Assembly (NCBI RefSeq): GCF_000699445.3
Contig: NC_067196.1
Location: 49,331,364 to 49,395,363 of the forward strand
Direction of reading: 5' to 3'
Source of the DNA: Schistosoma haematobium
Lineage: Eukaryota; Platyhelminthes; Trematoda; Strigeidida; Schistosomatidae
DNA length: 64,000 nt
The stretch's first letter is position 1. Each line of letters begins with the position of its first letter. This document shows positions 45,601-56,215 of the stretch, piece by piece. Under the pieces are notes generated by a model that did no database searches, was not told the origin of the DNA, and worked only from the letters and a program-made list of their open reading frames with translations. The translations under genes were made by a program, and so were the position numbers.

Positions 45601-48494
45601 ATTATCAACTGTTAACGATTTCATTTTTCGAAAAAAGAAAATACTGTACAGACATGATTTAAACTGTTGTGTGTGTTTAGGAAAAATTTTTGAACCGATT
45701 TATCTGCATATGAATAAGATAAGAAAAACGCATGTCTGCATAAAAAGGAAGCAATAATAGTATTGACGAGCAACAAGTCTAGCTTAGACATATACACCCT
45801 GATTGATTTGGATTGTCACTAAAAATGTAACCTTAGGTAAAATCTCATGACCAATACCTCTGTTAATTGAAGCATAGTTGAAAACTGAATGTTTGAGCAA
45901 TTAAACGAGAACTCCAGAATACCTATAGTCCGTAAGCTAATAAATAAACCTTCCTAGGCAATAAATTCTCGACCGTTGTTGCTACCTTGACGTGGTGGTC
46001 GGGCTTGCCTGTCGTGATGAAGCAACTGAGCTATACCGGCTGGAACAACCGTTCCTCAAGGTCCTACCATGTCAGACAGATCGGTTGAAGAGCGATAAGA
46101 CTGAAAGCAACAAACCCAAGGTCCGAAGGCGAAGTCGTACTGCTGACTGTACAGAGGTGTGACAGCAGTAAGGTGTTTCCCTCGGACAACCAGCATGACA
46201 GCGATGCTGCCTTCCCAAAAGGAGGGGTGGGGTTAGAAAAGGTCGACCCTAAAAATGCACACCTCGCCTTATCCCACGGATATCCGTCTCCGGCGGTAAA
46301 GTCTCAACAAGTACGGAGCTAACACAAAAATTACCCATAAAAAGGTTGTGTGACCGACCTCAAGCAGTTGTCCCTTGGGCACTGCGGTCACGCTCCAAGG
46401 TCACTAAGACCACCTCTAATCCAATTTCCTTTTCAGGTACCTCCAGAAGAACCCTTCCACGGTTTGGGTAACCGGGAAGTGATAACCACCCTCATACCTC
46501 TAACAGCTGTCAAGACCACTGTATTCACAATCAACCTTCCTCTTCAATTCCTATTATTCCTCCTATATCGACTTTCAACGCTAAATTATTTCGCTACCGT
46601 AAATTAAAACAGAACGGACTGCCGCGCAGTATACTCGTCTTTTTATTGGTAGACGGATATCTCGCCCTTGACATAGGTTTATGTACTTCTGAGGTACGCC
46701 TTTCAATGACAGACACTGCCACAAAACTTCTCGATCTACAGTCAAGTGCTGCTTTTAAGTCAAGAAAGGCCACCATTGTCGGACGCCGATAAGTATCCCT
46801 GTGTTCTAGAACCTGATGAATGGTGAATATATGTGGGGTGCAGCCATGACCAGGTCTGAAGCCAGCTTGATTCTCTAGTGTCTGCAGTTCATGAGTCTTA
46901 ATTAGGCGTCTGATAATTATCGAGGCTAGTATTTTAGATACTATATTAGTCGAACTAATCCCTCTATGGTTGTCACAGGATGATTTTGACCCTCTCTTAT
47001 ATATTGGGACGATAAGTGATTGTGACCAGTCAGATGTGATTACGTCCAACTCCCAGATCTTAGCTAAAATATTAGTCAACCTAATCGCTAAAATTGGACC
47101 ACCATCCTTAAAGACCTCTGGAGCCAGTCCATCTGGACCAGCTGCCCTTCCTCGTTTCAGATTAACTATAGCCTTTTGAACTTCAGCAAGAGTTGGGGGA
47201 CCTACTTCAATGTTCCATTCAGGCTGTGGATAGTTGTAGATTAACTGAAGACCAGCTGAACTGCTTTTTAAAGTGTTCCGCCCATCGTTCTAAACGTCTC
47301 GATTGAGAGCAGACAAGCGTCGTAATTTTCCGAGATTTTATCACACTTGACTCGTTAATTCCGATTTCTTTTATTAATCTGAAAGGCTGTCGTGTTATCT
47401 ACAGCCTTTGCCTTTTTCACCTATTTTGCTGTCGTTCCCCACCACTGGTCACGATCATTTTGTAGACTTTTGGTCAACCTAGATCTGATTTGTTTTCGCT
47501 CGTCATCGTGTTCGGATCCTAATGGAATAAGTTTACGAGAGTCTATTAGTGCAATAGATGTAGCAGAGATCTACTGGTTTTTGGTAACCCTTTGATTCAA
47601 ATCAACAGTAGATGTCGCTGCTGTTTCTACAACTGTTCGTATATCTTTCTAAACAACATCTAGGTTAGCTTCGTTTTAAAAATTGCCTAAATTTGACTTC
47701 AGTTGTTCATTAAATTTACCGTTAACTTTCTTGTCGCTGAGTTCAATACTAATAAGTCTTCTTAATATTACTTTTCTGCGTCGGCACAATCGAATGCGTG
47801 ATCGTATTAGAGCGTGATGAGAGTTTAAACATGTATTCCAGAACGCGCGGCAGTCTTTTACACAAAGTGGCTATATCGAAGTAATGTGCACGAGATCCAC
47901 ACGCGACAAGAAAGACTAACCAAAATTCCGTTTTTGAATATCAACAGCATGATAATTCAAACTTTTACTAGCAATAATATCGGTGACTACCTCGGTTATT
48001 CATTTCATGCAAAATAAGAAACAAACTAAACTAAATTCAATACACAAAATTATTTAAAGGTGCTTAGCTGTGGCACTGACATTGAAACAAAAACTTTATG
48101 AGATATTGGCAATAAAATAAACCGAAGAAACTGGCTTCGCTGTCCAGTGAGAGAATACATAAATTATTTAACTCACTTTTTGATAACGCTCAGTAAACCA
48201 AACCTCAGAAAATTTTAACGTAAGAATGTATTCTCCATCAGATGTTATCGGAATAGGATAAGAAAAGTCTTCGCTGTGATACCGTTCAGTTTGATAGATT
48301 ATATGATCTGCTGAGGGGACACGGTTTATTGCGAACGAGCGGCCGTAGTCCGATGCAGTACCCATGTCTAAGAAATCAGCTTTATATTCGACTCCATGTG
48401 AATCGATGTGTTTAGGGCCACCACAATTAACGGCCCATACTACTTCCCCACGAACATAGTCAAGAAATAGGAGGGAGAAGAATATTATAAACAT
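42696..48494 (-). CDS. MLEC: Malectin, four exons
   Basis: CDS complement join(48177..48494, 44481..44663, 44379..44436, 42696..42937), 266 residues against about 290 in vertebrates. Residues 1-16 form a signal peptide. The malectin domain follows with WAVNCGG, ASDYGRSF, IYQTERYHSEDFSYPIPI, LTLKFSEVWFTE, then KVFDVHIQN, LDIFGQVGFATAFD, FIKTQFDNPKINA and IEDVPQLP. An acidic linker (SDSDDEEEEDLE) and a C-terminal membrane helix ending FCLCKL complete it. Malectin is an ER membrane lectin whose lumenal domain binds diglucosylated high-mannose N-glycans and works with ribophorin I in glycoprotein quality control. All junctions are GT-AG and keep frame. Intron 1 (3.5 kb) holds retrotransposon pieces, intron 2 is 44 nt, intron 3 is 1.44 kb. 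Confidence 0.93.
42938..44378 (-). other. Malectin intron 3
   Basis: 1441 bp, GTAATC donor on the - strand after ...ATAGAAG and TATCTAG acceptor before ATGTCCCTC. I see no repeats or genes in it. Confidence 0.8.
44437..44480 (-). other. Malectin intron 2 (44 nt)
   Basis: GTAGCC...CGTTAAG on the - strand. It joins FIK to TQFDNPK, which aligns with the FVKGYYDNPK block of vertebrate malectin. Confidence 0.85.
44750..44880 (-). repeat. SINE-like tRNA-derived segment
   Basis: On the - strand TGGATTAGACTTCTAG (44862-44847) followed by GGTTTGGATCC (44802-44792) resembles A- and B-box order and spacing. The segment is GC-richer than its surroundings and ends in TATATATTCAGTGCC. Confidence 0.4.
45970..46612 (+). 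repeat. 557-bp dispersed repeat, copy 2, plus 87 bp more
   Basis: 45970-46526 equals 26611-27167 but for one base. It then continues with ACAATCAACCTTCCTC... to a junction with the RTE fragment near 46613. The element strand runs opposite to malectin. The shared left edge and variable right edge suggest copying from one fixed end. Confidence 0.75.
46613..47960 (-). mobile_element. RTE-type LINE fragment (linker and RT N-terminal part)
   Basis: The - strand reads WAEHFK near 47280, RGRAAGPDGLAPEVFKDGGP near 47160-47100, SLIVPIYKRGSKSSCDNHRGIS near 47020-46955, GFRPGHGCTPHIFTIHQVLE and VAFLDLKAALD near 46860-46745. These are RTE-clade RT blocks (schistosome SR2/Perere-3 type). A frameshift follows DLKAALD and the fragment stops before the catalytic box; stops also break the upstream linker. 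It sits in malectin intron 1 in the same orientation as the gene. Confidence 0.75.
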
Positions 48495-48848
48495 TGGTTT
48501 AGGAAGATCGATTCAATGTTGCCAATAAAATACTAGATGTACACCCTGAAGTAGAAAGAGTGGGGTAAAGTAAATATTAAAAAATGAAACCATCTCAGAA
48601 TTGCAAACATATACATTACACTAAAACTGAGATTCGAATACGAATTTATTTTATGTGATCATTATTTTATCCATTAAAAATTTTGATCCTGTAAATATAA
48701 TTACAGACTTACAAAATTTCATGTGGAAATGATGTGCTGATTTTGGTCTTTATAATTCGCAGCCAGGTCTATCAGGGTGATGTCAAACAACATTTTTTCA
48801 GATTAAAGAATAATTCTTTTTAGAAATTTCATGCAATTGGTTCCCTTT

Positions 48849-49262
48849 ATGAATTTAAATAGAGCAAGAACGAACATTGATGCAGAATAGTATGAATTCA
48901 TAATATTTCGAGGTTTCTCATCAGCTGCTTACAACCAAAAATGTGATAGAATTTTTACATTGAAATAGTGTGAAGCAAGTGACATAAATGAGTGTAAATA
49001 ACTGGATTACAATAACAACTATATATATATGCTAGAACAGGTCAGAGGTTAAAAAATGGGATTAATTTTGGGAGGGTGTTGTAATGGTTTAGTGAAGTTC
49101 ATAAATTGTGTGATAATTTTGGTAATTAATGGAATTGAATAATGATAAGATAGGTCACATAATGATAATTAAATAGAAGTTGAAAAGTTAAGATAACCTC
49201 GAAATATTATGAATTCATACTATTCTGTATCAGTGTTTGTTCTTGCTCTATTTTAATTCCTT
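48849..49262. mobile_element. Foldback (MITE-like) element
   Basis: The left arm 48849-48916 (TAGAGCAAGAACGAACATTG...CATAATATTTCGAGGTT) is the reverse complement of the right arm 49195-49262 with a few mismatches. The loop is about 278 bp and non-coding, with a short (TA)n. It has long terminal inverted repeats and no transposase, hence non-autonomous. It lies about 350 bp upstream of the malectin start codon. Confidence 0.7.
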
Positions 49263-50644
49263 TTAAATTTTCCACTTTTGAAAACGTCCACAATGAAATA
49301 GCAAAAATTATTTAAGTATTTCGTTGTTAAGACAACGTTAAGTAATATCAGTAATTCGAAAACTTTTAGCTAATGAATATCGAAAACTCCAGTTTTGAGA
49401 TACATGGTCTTAAATCTTGGTGGGTTTTACTCCAGTGCTGGCTGACTACGTGGCATTCACCTTACATGTGATTTTATAATATTTTTTATTCAGAACATTT
49501 AGGTCTTTGGTGATCACTGGGTACTGCAGATGAATTATTTTGCAACTGATTTAGAAACATTGAGTAAGCAGTATAGACTCCATCTATCTCCCACAAACTT
49601 GCATTTACGTATACATAACGTGCGAACTAGGTTTTAAAAAAGGCATAAAGAGGATATGCAACAAGAAAGTAGTATGCTATTGTTGCAAAGAAATAGGAGT
49701 ACGAGATCGTATGACTAGTAAATGGAAGAGTAGGGTGTAAAATAAAAAGGAAGCGAGTTTTAAAAAAGTACGACTGGGATAAGTCCATTCCGGTTAACAA
49801 GGTTTAAAATACACATATAAATAGTACAGTAGAAAAACTACATAAAACTTACTACTGGCTTTTATTATGAACCACGTGATGGGGCTTTTAGTGACCAAAA
49901 GGGTGTCATCTACCAAAAAACCTCAGTCATACACCCACATTTTATACAACGACACCTACTATTGTGTTTTTGTTACCTTTTTGAATGGATATCTGGTTCA
50001 GGTAATTAGATTATAGCAGCCAGGTAATATTAACTTTCACTCAAAAGTCATAACTCAAAGACAAATGTGTGATATTTGGGTTGTTGACTACTATCTATAA
50101 AGCGCACAGTCAAAGCTAAAGCACTTAAGACCGGTGAAAATCAGCATCATATTAAACAAACCACAATAAACAAGCACCAGTTTTCCGCCAGTTGACACCA
50201 AAAATCACTTTGATGATGGAGGTTAGCAGCGCAAAGATGCCAGAATAATACATTGTATGTGACTCATCGTTTAACACAACAATCGCTAATTTTAAGGTAC
50301 TGTTTAGAGTTATACGACTATAAACGTAAATGTCAACCTGTGATAGCGTAGGACGAGTCGCAAAATGCCCAGAAGTCTTGTTAGATATCTAGAAGCACTG
50401 ATAACATACGATGGTGTAGATCATTTTAATGTGACTTTTAACGTATTATTTTCATTCTAGGACAAAGTATTCTCACAAGTTGTGCTCACTCCAAGAGTAA
50501 TAAGAAATATATGCATGTTCGTTTGATATTTCATAAACTGAAAGTCAACAAGTTAATGTTGTCGTGTCAATTTAAATAAAAATGTCTATGAATCCCTTAA
50601 GAACTTTAGAAATGACACGACTACCCGACCTTCAATTCAAACAG
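49263..50644. other. Intergenic, no recognised content
   Basis: AT-rich; no open frames with motifs and no repeats I can match. Confidence 0.45.
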
Positions 50645-51500
50645 AAGGTAACAAAGTAATTAAATATCCAATTGAGAAGTCCAATCATTAGATTCACATA
50701 TGTGTATTGAGGACAGTGGGCCTACGGCCTGTGTTATTCCTCTTTTAGTTTGCTTCCGTGAATGTTTGGTCTTCTCTTGAATGAAGCAACTGAAGTCGAG
50801 GACACCACTGTTTTGTGTAACTGGCTCAAAGAATTGACGAACCGGTGTGAAAATCAGTATGTTGCGGATATTTTGTCCGTTCTTCGATTTTCTACTCACC
50901 TGCTATGTCCATTGAGATGTCCCGATTTAGTGGACAGAAAAAGAGAGGATACATCCAGTCCAAAAGCGTTTGTTAATGCTCAAAAATCAATTAATATGTT
51001 CCCATTTACACGAGTCGTCCATTTTTTGCACCTTATCAGATGCTTCGCTCGAGCCTAAGCAAACAACATTCACTGATTTTCAACTGCCTAACGCCTCTGT
51101 TTATTCCTCCCTTACTATAAGGAGGTTTGTTGTGCCAGATAAATGGTCTTTTGACTATTCTTTTCAGTATTTTAACTACAACAATGATGAGTTTGACAGG
51201 TCTGCAGTTTGATGGAGTTGCTTTGGTCCTGTTTTATGTATTGGAGTGCTGAATGCATCCTTCCAGTCCGTAGGTGAAACATCATGGTCAAGTTACATAT
51301 TGAATATCAAAGTTAGTAGGGCTACAATTTGTCTCAGGATTTTGGGGTGTAGTTCATTCGAGGTTGCTGACTTTTCCGTGAGTAAAATGCCAAGGGTCTT
51401 TAATACGTTGTCTCCAGCGAAGTCTACAGAGAGCAGGCGGTTTGTTGACTTCGTATTTTTGTCTAGGTCCTCGTTTAAAAGGGCTCCTGAGTGAAAACTG
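50645..51500 (-). mobile_element. Decayed LINE reverse-transcriptase fragment
   Basis: On the - strand DNVLKTLGILLTEKSATSNE and LHPKILRQIV near 51400-51300, then PTDWKDAFSTPIHKTGPKQL near 51260-51200, correspond to the start of a non-LTR RT (xVLKxLxxLxxxKSxGPDxLHPxIL, then PxDWKxAxxxPIHKxG). The segment 50899-50660 with KTKHSRKQTKRG resembles a LINE C-terminus. The RT centre is missing and stops are frequent. The subfamily differs from the other LINEs here. Confidence 0.6.
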
Positions 51501-52553
51501 CACCAAAATAGTTTGCAAAAGCCTGTGCTATTTTCTAATCATCCTCTATCATTTCAGATTGCTCTGTCATTATTTAGATTGTATATCTTGTGCTGCATCC
51601 TTGTTCTGTAATTCATGTACGAGAATAGTCTCGTTGGGTTGCTGGGTTACAGTTTGTGACGGATGCATCTCATGTTTTCTCTTAACTTCCCGGGATTTAA
51701 TCATACATTTATTTCTTACTGACCTGTAGTGTTTCATAGTTCGTGCTGTGTCAAAGCTGATGAAAACTTTATAACACTTATTATTCTGTTTTTGTGAGTT
51801 TATCTAAGAATTAATCTTCTTCTTCTTCTTTGGGACTGGCCAGGGTATGAATGGTTGAGTAACCCAATAATGTAACCGTCTGAAATTAGTTCATGTCTTT
51901 TATCCTGAAGGCACCGAGTCAATCATCCAGTTTTCAGCCTAGAATGCAGAGATGATCGCCTACATGTCATTATATAGGTTGTGAGTTCATGGTTGCATAA
52001 CTCTCTTGTAATTTATATACGAGAATAGTCTAATTACAAGAATAACCATAATGACCATCAACATTAAGTTCATTTTACTCCTTTCATATAAGCTATCCAT
52101 TGCTAAATTTAGTTTTATTATCACAACTTTTATACAGTTTCTCAGTCTACTTACAATACTAGGATTTTACTATTGTAATGATAACACTGACAATACTAAG
52201 TGAAGCAAAATACAGATCTGTAGCAATTGTACATTACGCAAATTTGTACCGACGTAACATCATTACTCATTCATTCTGTAAGACTGCCGTTTATTTATTT
52301 GAAAAGCCGAATAATTTGTATTTTAGCTGTTGGTGTGTTTCGCCAGTTATCAGTTAAAAAAAGGTTACCTCGCATAAATAATGAAGGACAGTAATTTGGT
52401 AAACAAAAGAACACTCACAACGTAGAATTTCCAAACAGAGAAGTATCCCACAAAGTACGATTCTTAACATAAGATTTCTTTAATGAGATTCCCATGTGCC
52501 CACTAGTGACTAGCTGTGACCAGTGGAGCTAGGCCGTGTCAAGTAGAGACAGG
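51501..52553. other. Intergenic, no recognised content
   Basis: Contains a short (CTT)n tract near 51820-51831 and two similar GAGAATAGTCT blocks near 51622 and 52022. Nothing else is supported. Confidence 0.4.
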
Positions 52554-52557
52554 TATC
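52554..52557. repeat. Possible 4-bp target duplication TATC (left)
   Basis: TATC recurs at 55913-55916 directly after the right-hand repeat. The related solo LTR at 28947 also has a 4-bp duplication. Confidence 0.5.
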
Positions 52558-52971
52558 TGTGGAATTATGGTCTACTATAACAGTAGTGCTGCTCTACTAA
52601 TAGACCTAATCCCAAAATTGTAGATTCGTCATGATATAACTGCCTAATCTATAAGATCTTACGTGGAAGTCACACCATCGACCACGCCAACTCACTGTAT
52701 CGTATCAATTACCAATACATGATGTAGAACAAGGTTAGGCTAGAGAAAGAACAATATATTTAATATGAATAGAAGATATAAGGTAACATTCAGATGGACC
52801 ACGCCTGCATGGCCGAGCCATGCCGTTCGATCAACTCTAATCAATTTAATTCATTGTTCGCGCCTTCTCCATTCTTAGGTATTTCCCCGTGTTAAATATT
52901 GAATATCTATTTTCTGAGTAGTCTTGTGTTCAGCTTTGAAGATTATGTGGTTATGGTCCAATGCCACTACA
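52558..52971 (-). repeat. LTR of the non-coding element (left, full length)
   Basis: 414 bp, TGTGGAATTATGG...ATGCCACTACA. High similarity to the reverse complement of the solo LTR 28947-29212, plus about 148 bp that the solo copy lacks. Confidence 0.7.
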
Positions 52972-55729
52972 CTACTCTCCCACCAGAATCAACGTGATGT
53001 TGGTTCGATAACAAATTGGATGGGATCGTCGTGCGCCGGAGGTTACCAAGGTTAATAAGAATCCTCCGGGTATTGGTAAGCTGAAAAATAAATCAAAAAG
53101 AAGGCGGCAGCATCTGGTCGGGAAATACATGTAATAATTTTAAAATATCTGCCTTCATGCTTAAAACGCTTGAAATGAAAATTTGGGTGAAGATTATTTG
53201 AACTATAAAGAATGGCATAACAATAATAATAATAAAACGACGCGTGCTAATAGCTGTTGGTTAATAACTTAACGTATAGGTAGTAAGTATTTTGTGTTTA
53301 GAAGTATTAAAGTAATAAATGTTGTAGAAATATTAATATTGGTATTAGTTTTGGTTTAAATTATGAAATCAATTTACAATTATGCCGGTATGTTGTCCAT
53401 ATGAGTTGATTTCCATTTGCATATGTATTAGCAGGCTAACTGAATGAACAAAAATATTACCGTGAAGAATTCCAACTAGTGCTCCAGTTAGTTTGATACG
53501 CTTTATTTAGTTACGGGGAGATTTTCTCAACCTCATTTTTACTTGACCGTGATAGAATTTAGTATTACTACTAATACACACGAATGTTTATCAAAACAAA
53601 ATTTAAATACGTGAGTGATGATTATATGAATTTTGGACAGATAGCTAGGAACAAATCGTTAAACATGAGTGTATTCGTAAGAGACATGCTCTAGACTCAA
53701 TGTTCTGATCTGCGGCAGACTATTTATTTATATTTATACTTGCCGGCTGATTGGGCATACAAGTTAGTTGCAAGTATGCAGTTTATCATAAGGCGAAATA
53801 CGAGTTAATTGAGATATAGTGATTAAGTTATTGAAATCAGTTAAGCGTATGTGTCATATTACTAAGTGATGTGGTGCTGCAAGATGTATTTAGCTAAATA
53901 AGTTTTTACAAGATGATTAATAGTGATTGATGCTCATGTGATTAACAGGGAGAACATAAGTTGTAACCATGGGGAGTACACTCCCAACTCATGTCTATGA
54001 CAATGGCTTGAACCTTAGTCAGAGTTGGGGTAAATTTGACATTGATGTTTTCAGTTTGCAGGAGGTTTGCTCGACTGCTTATACTGGTTATTTGCATGCA
54101 TGATTGTGTCGCTAAACCATCAATTAGACTGACAAGGTTTCGAGATATTTACTGAATGAGCAACTGATAGAGAAACATACTGTAATCATCTGTAGTGAAT
54201 GAAGATAAAAGAAAAACAACACTAGTGATAATTATAAGTCAATTTGCTGACCGATTTTGTTAAGTTTCATTAATATTATCAATCATATTACGTGATTGTC
54301 ATGACAATGCTTTATGACGATATCCTGAAACTGTTATGTTTAACTAGTTATAGTGTTGATTGAGGATTAGTCAGTGGAAAAATAGGTATTGTTGCTTTAG
54401 GTGATTCGAAATTATCAGAAATCTGTAACGTTAAAGAATCCGAGACGCCTAATTTAATTATAAATTTTAATTCAGAAAGATTCGTTTAGTGTTAATTCTA
54501 GTAGGCTACGGAGTTTTGATGTTAAACGTTTGTTTAGCCAACAGCTACCTAGGGATTTAGTTATTTTACTGGTGCAGTTGATAGTACCTAAATTTTTAAT
54601 CTTATTATCTAATCTTTGTTCGCATTTTAGGCTGCTAATATGATAACCCAATCCATAAACCCAAATACGATTAGCAACAACGACTATGATGGGTTTATTG
54701 ATAAATGTTAAAGGCGATTCAGATGATTTCTAAATTCAAAAGATATGAAGATATAGTGCAACATATGTACGGGCCAGGTTAACATGCAAGTTGTTGATGT
54801 ATATGGCAATTTAAAAATAATGAACATGACCAGATAAATAATTTGAAAGTTAAGACTGCTTATGAAACTTCAGGCAGGAATTTGACGCGTTATAAACATT
54901 CCATAAGAAGTTTCTGCATTTAGCCTAGGGACACTTACAAATATGTGGCAAAAGTAACTGGAAAACATATACATGTTAAGTACAAAAAAATCATCCAGTA
55001 AAATAGTTGAACTCGCCTGGATTATTTTTGAAAATTAGATTATTCAGTGGACGACATATATAACGCCATTCGTGAGGAGTAGTAATGATCCAAAAGCATC
55101 CAGAATAAAACATGCAGTATGGCATTCACTTCCAGGGTGCTTGATGCTGTTGAGGTTTTTTGGGACTCGCTCTGATCAGAACAACTGAATGAATCCAGAT
55201 AAATGTGTGTGCCATTGAATGAGCCATCGTATTTTTTGGAGAAGTGTCATCCTTGTTGTTTGGCAATGGAACACGAGAATATGAAATTAGGCAGGCAGTG
55301 GTCGGAAGGAAGGATATTACAGGATAGTGCATAGTTTAAAACAGGATGAGGTGTTAAGTGAAGGAGCACTAAGAATTAGATCTCGATAACTATTTAGTCC
55401 TTGCTTACGTTGTTAGTCAATGTATATTTACGTTATTTACAGGTCATATTTGCTAGAGCTTGATGTTTAAACAAGACCATGTCGTTGAAGCATGTAAATG
55501 CTATTAAAGGTTGTTAACGAACCACCAAAGCTAATTAGTTAATTTAAATGACCAGTTTTAATATCGATTGAGCTAGTATGTTAATATAAAATTACGATAA
55601 TACATGTGAGCATTAATCAGAGGACTATTAGAATACTGGGTTAACATAAATATAAAATCGATCGAGAAAGTTAAAAGTGAAAATAAGGATTAAAAATAAG
55701 ATGTTGCGTTTTTTAGTCGGGCTTATCAA

Positions 55730-55912
55730 TGTGGAATTATGGTCTACCATAACATTAGTGCTGCTCTAATAATAGACCTAATCCTAAATTTGTAGATTTG
55801 TCATGATATAACTGCCTAATCTATAAGATCTTACGTGGAAGTCACACCATCGACTACGCCAACTCACTGTATCGTATCAGTTACCAGTATCATAGTAGAC
55901 CATAGTTCTACA
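55730..55912 (-). repeat. LTR of the non-coding element (right, shortened)
   Basis: 183 bp, TGTGGAATTATGGTCTACC...GTAGACCATAGTTCTACA. It matches the left LTR up to about 55890 and then ends in a sequence that is an inverted copy of its own start, which makes it look like a small inverted-repeat element. Confidence 0.6.
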
Positions 55913-55984
55913 TATCTACCTCAGTATAATGGAAGATGGTAGCGCCACTTCGTGGATTGGTTGAGGTTAGACATTAACACCGTT

Positions 55985-56215
55985 GGATGTCGGCTCAGTG
56001 GTCTAGAGATTAAGCGTTCGCGTGCAAAACCGAAGGCCCTGGGCTCTAATCCCGCGAGCGGGACTGTGGATGCGCACTGTTGAAGAGTCTGACAATAGGA
56101 TGAATCGGCCGTCCAGCGCTTCCAGGTTTTCAATGGTGATCTAGCATCAATTGGTTCATGATCTCAATCAAAACTTAATAATCTCCACAACCCCATACTG
56201 ATAAGACTTTTTGCA
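55985..56215 (+). repeat. SM-alpha-like SINE with a decayed hammerhead core
   Basis: A-box-like CGGCTCAGTGG at 55991-56001 and B-box-like GGGCTCTAATCC at 56041-56052 indicate RNA polymerase III ancestry. Downstream, GTCCAGCGCTTCCAGGTTTT and TTGGTTCATGATCTCAATC match what I recall of the schistosome SM-alpha family, whose members encode a hammerhead ribozyme. At the core position this copy reads TTGAAGAGTC...GGATGAATCGG, where an active core needs CTGATGAG and GAAA, so it should not cleave. The identification rests on memory of the family. Confidence 0.6.

Larger units (their letters stand above)
44664..48176 (-). other. Malectin intron 1, filled with retrotransposon pieces
   Basis: 3513 bp with a GTGAGT donor and an ACCCCAG acceptor on the - strand. 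It contains a SINE-like segment (44750-44880), the second 557-bp repeat (45970 onwards) and an RTE-type LINE fragment (46615-47960). Confidence 0.85.
52558..55912 (-). mobile_element. Non-coding LTR retroelement (non-autonomous)
   Basis: Left repeat 52558-52971 and right repeat 55730-55912 share about 160 bp in the same orientation from TGTGGAATTATGG onwards. Next to the left repeat the element strand shows a purine-rich stretch ahead of the LTR (GGTGGGAGAGTAG). Next to the right repeat it reads TTGATAAGCCCGAC, close to the tRNA-Trp-type primer site of CsRn1 elements. The 2.76-kb interior has no coding frames and shares AACTCGCCTGG with the 3' segment of the intact Gypsy element. The two repeats differ in length and at their outer end, so one is rearranged. 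Confidence 0.6.

Noticed and set aside
46350..46607. 85-codon frame on the + strand in the 557-bp repeat
   Set aside because: The other copy loses this frame at the 27167 junction and no motif is present; it looks like non-coding leader.
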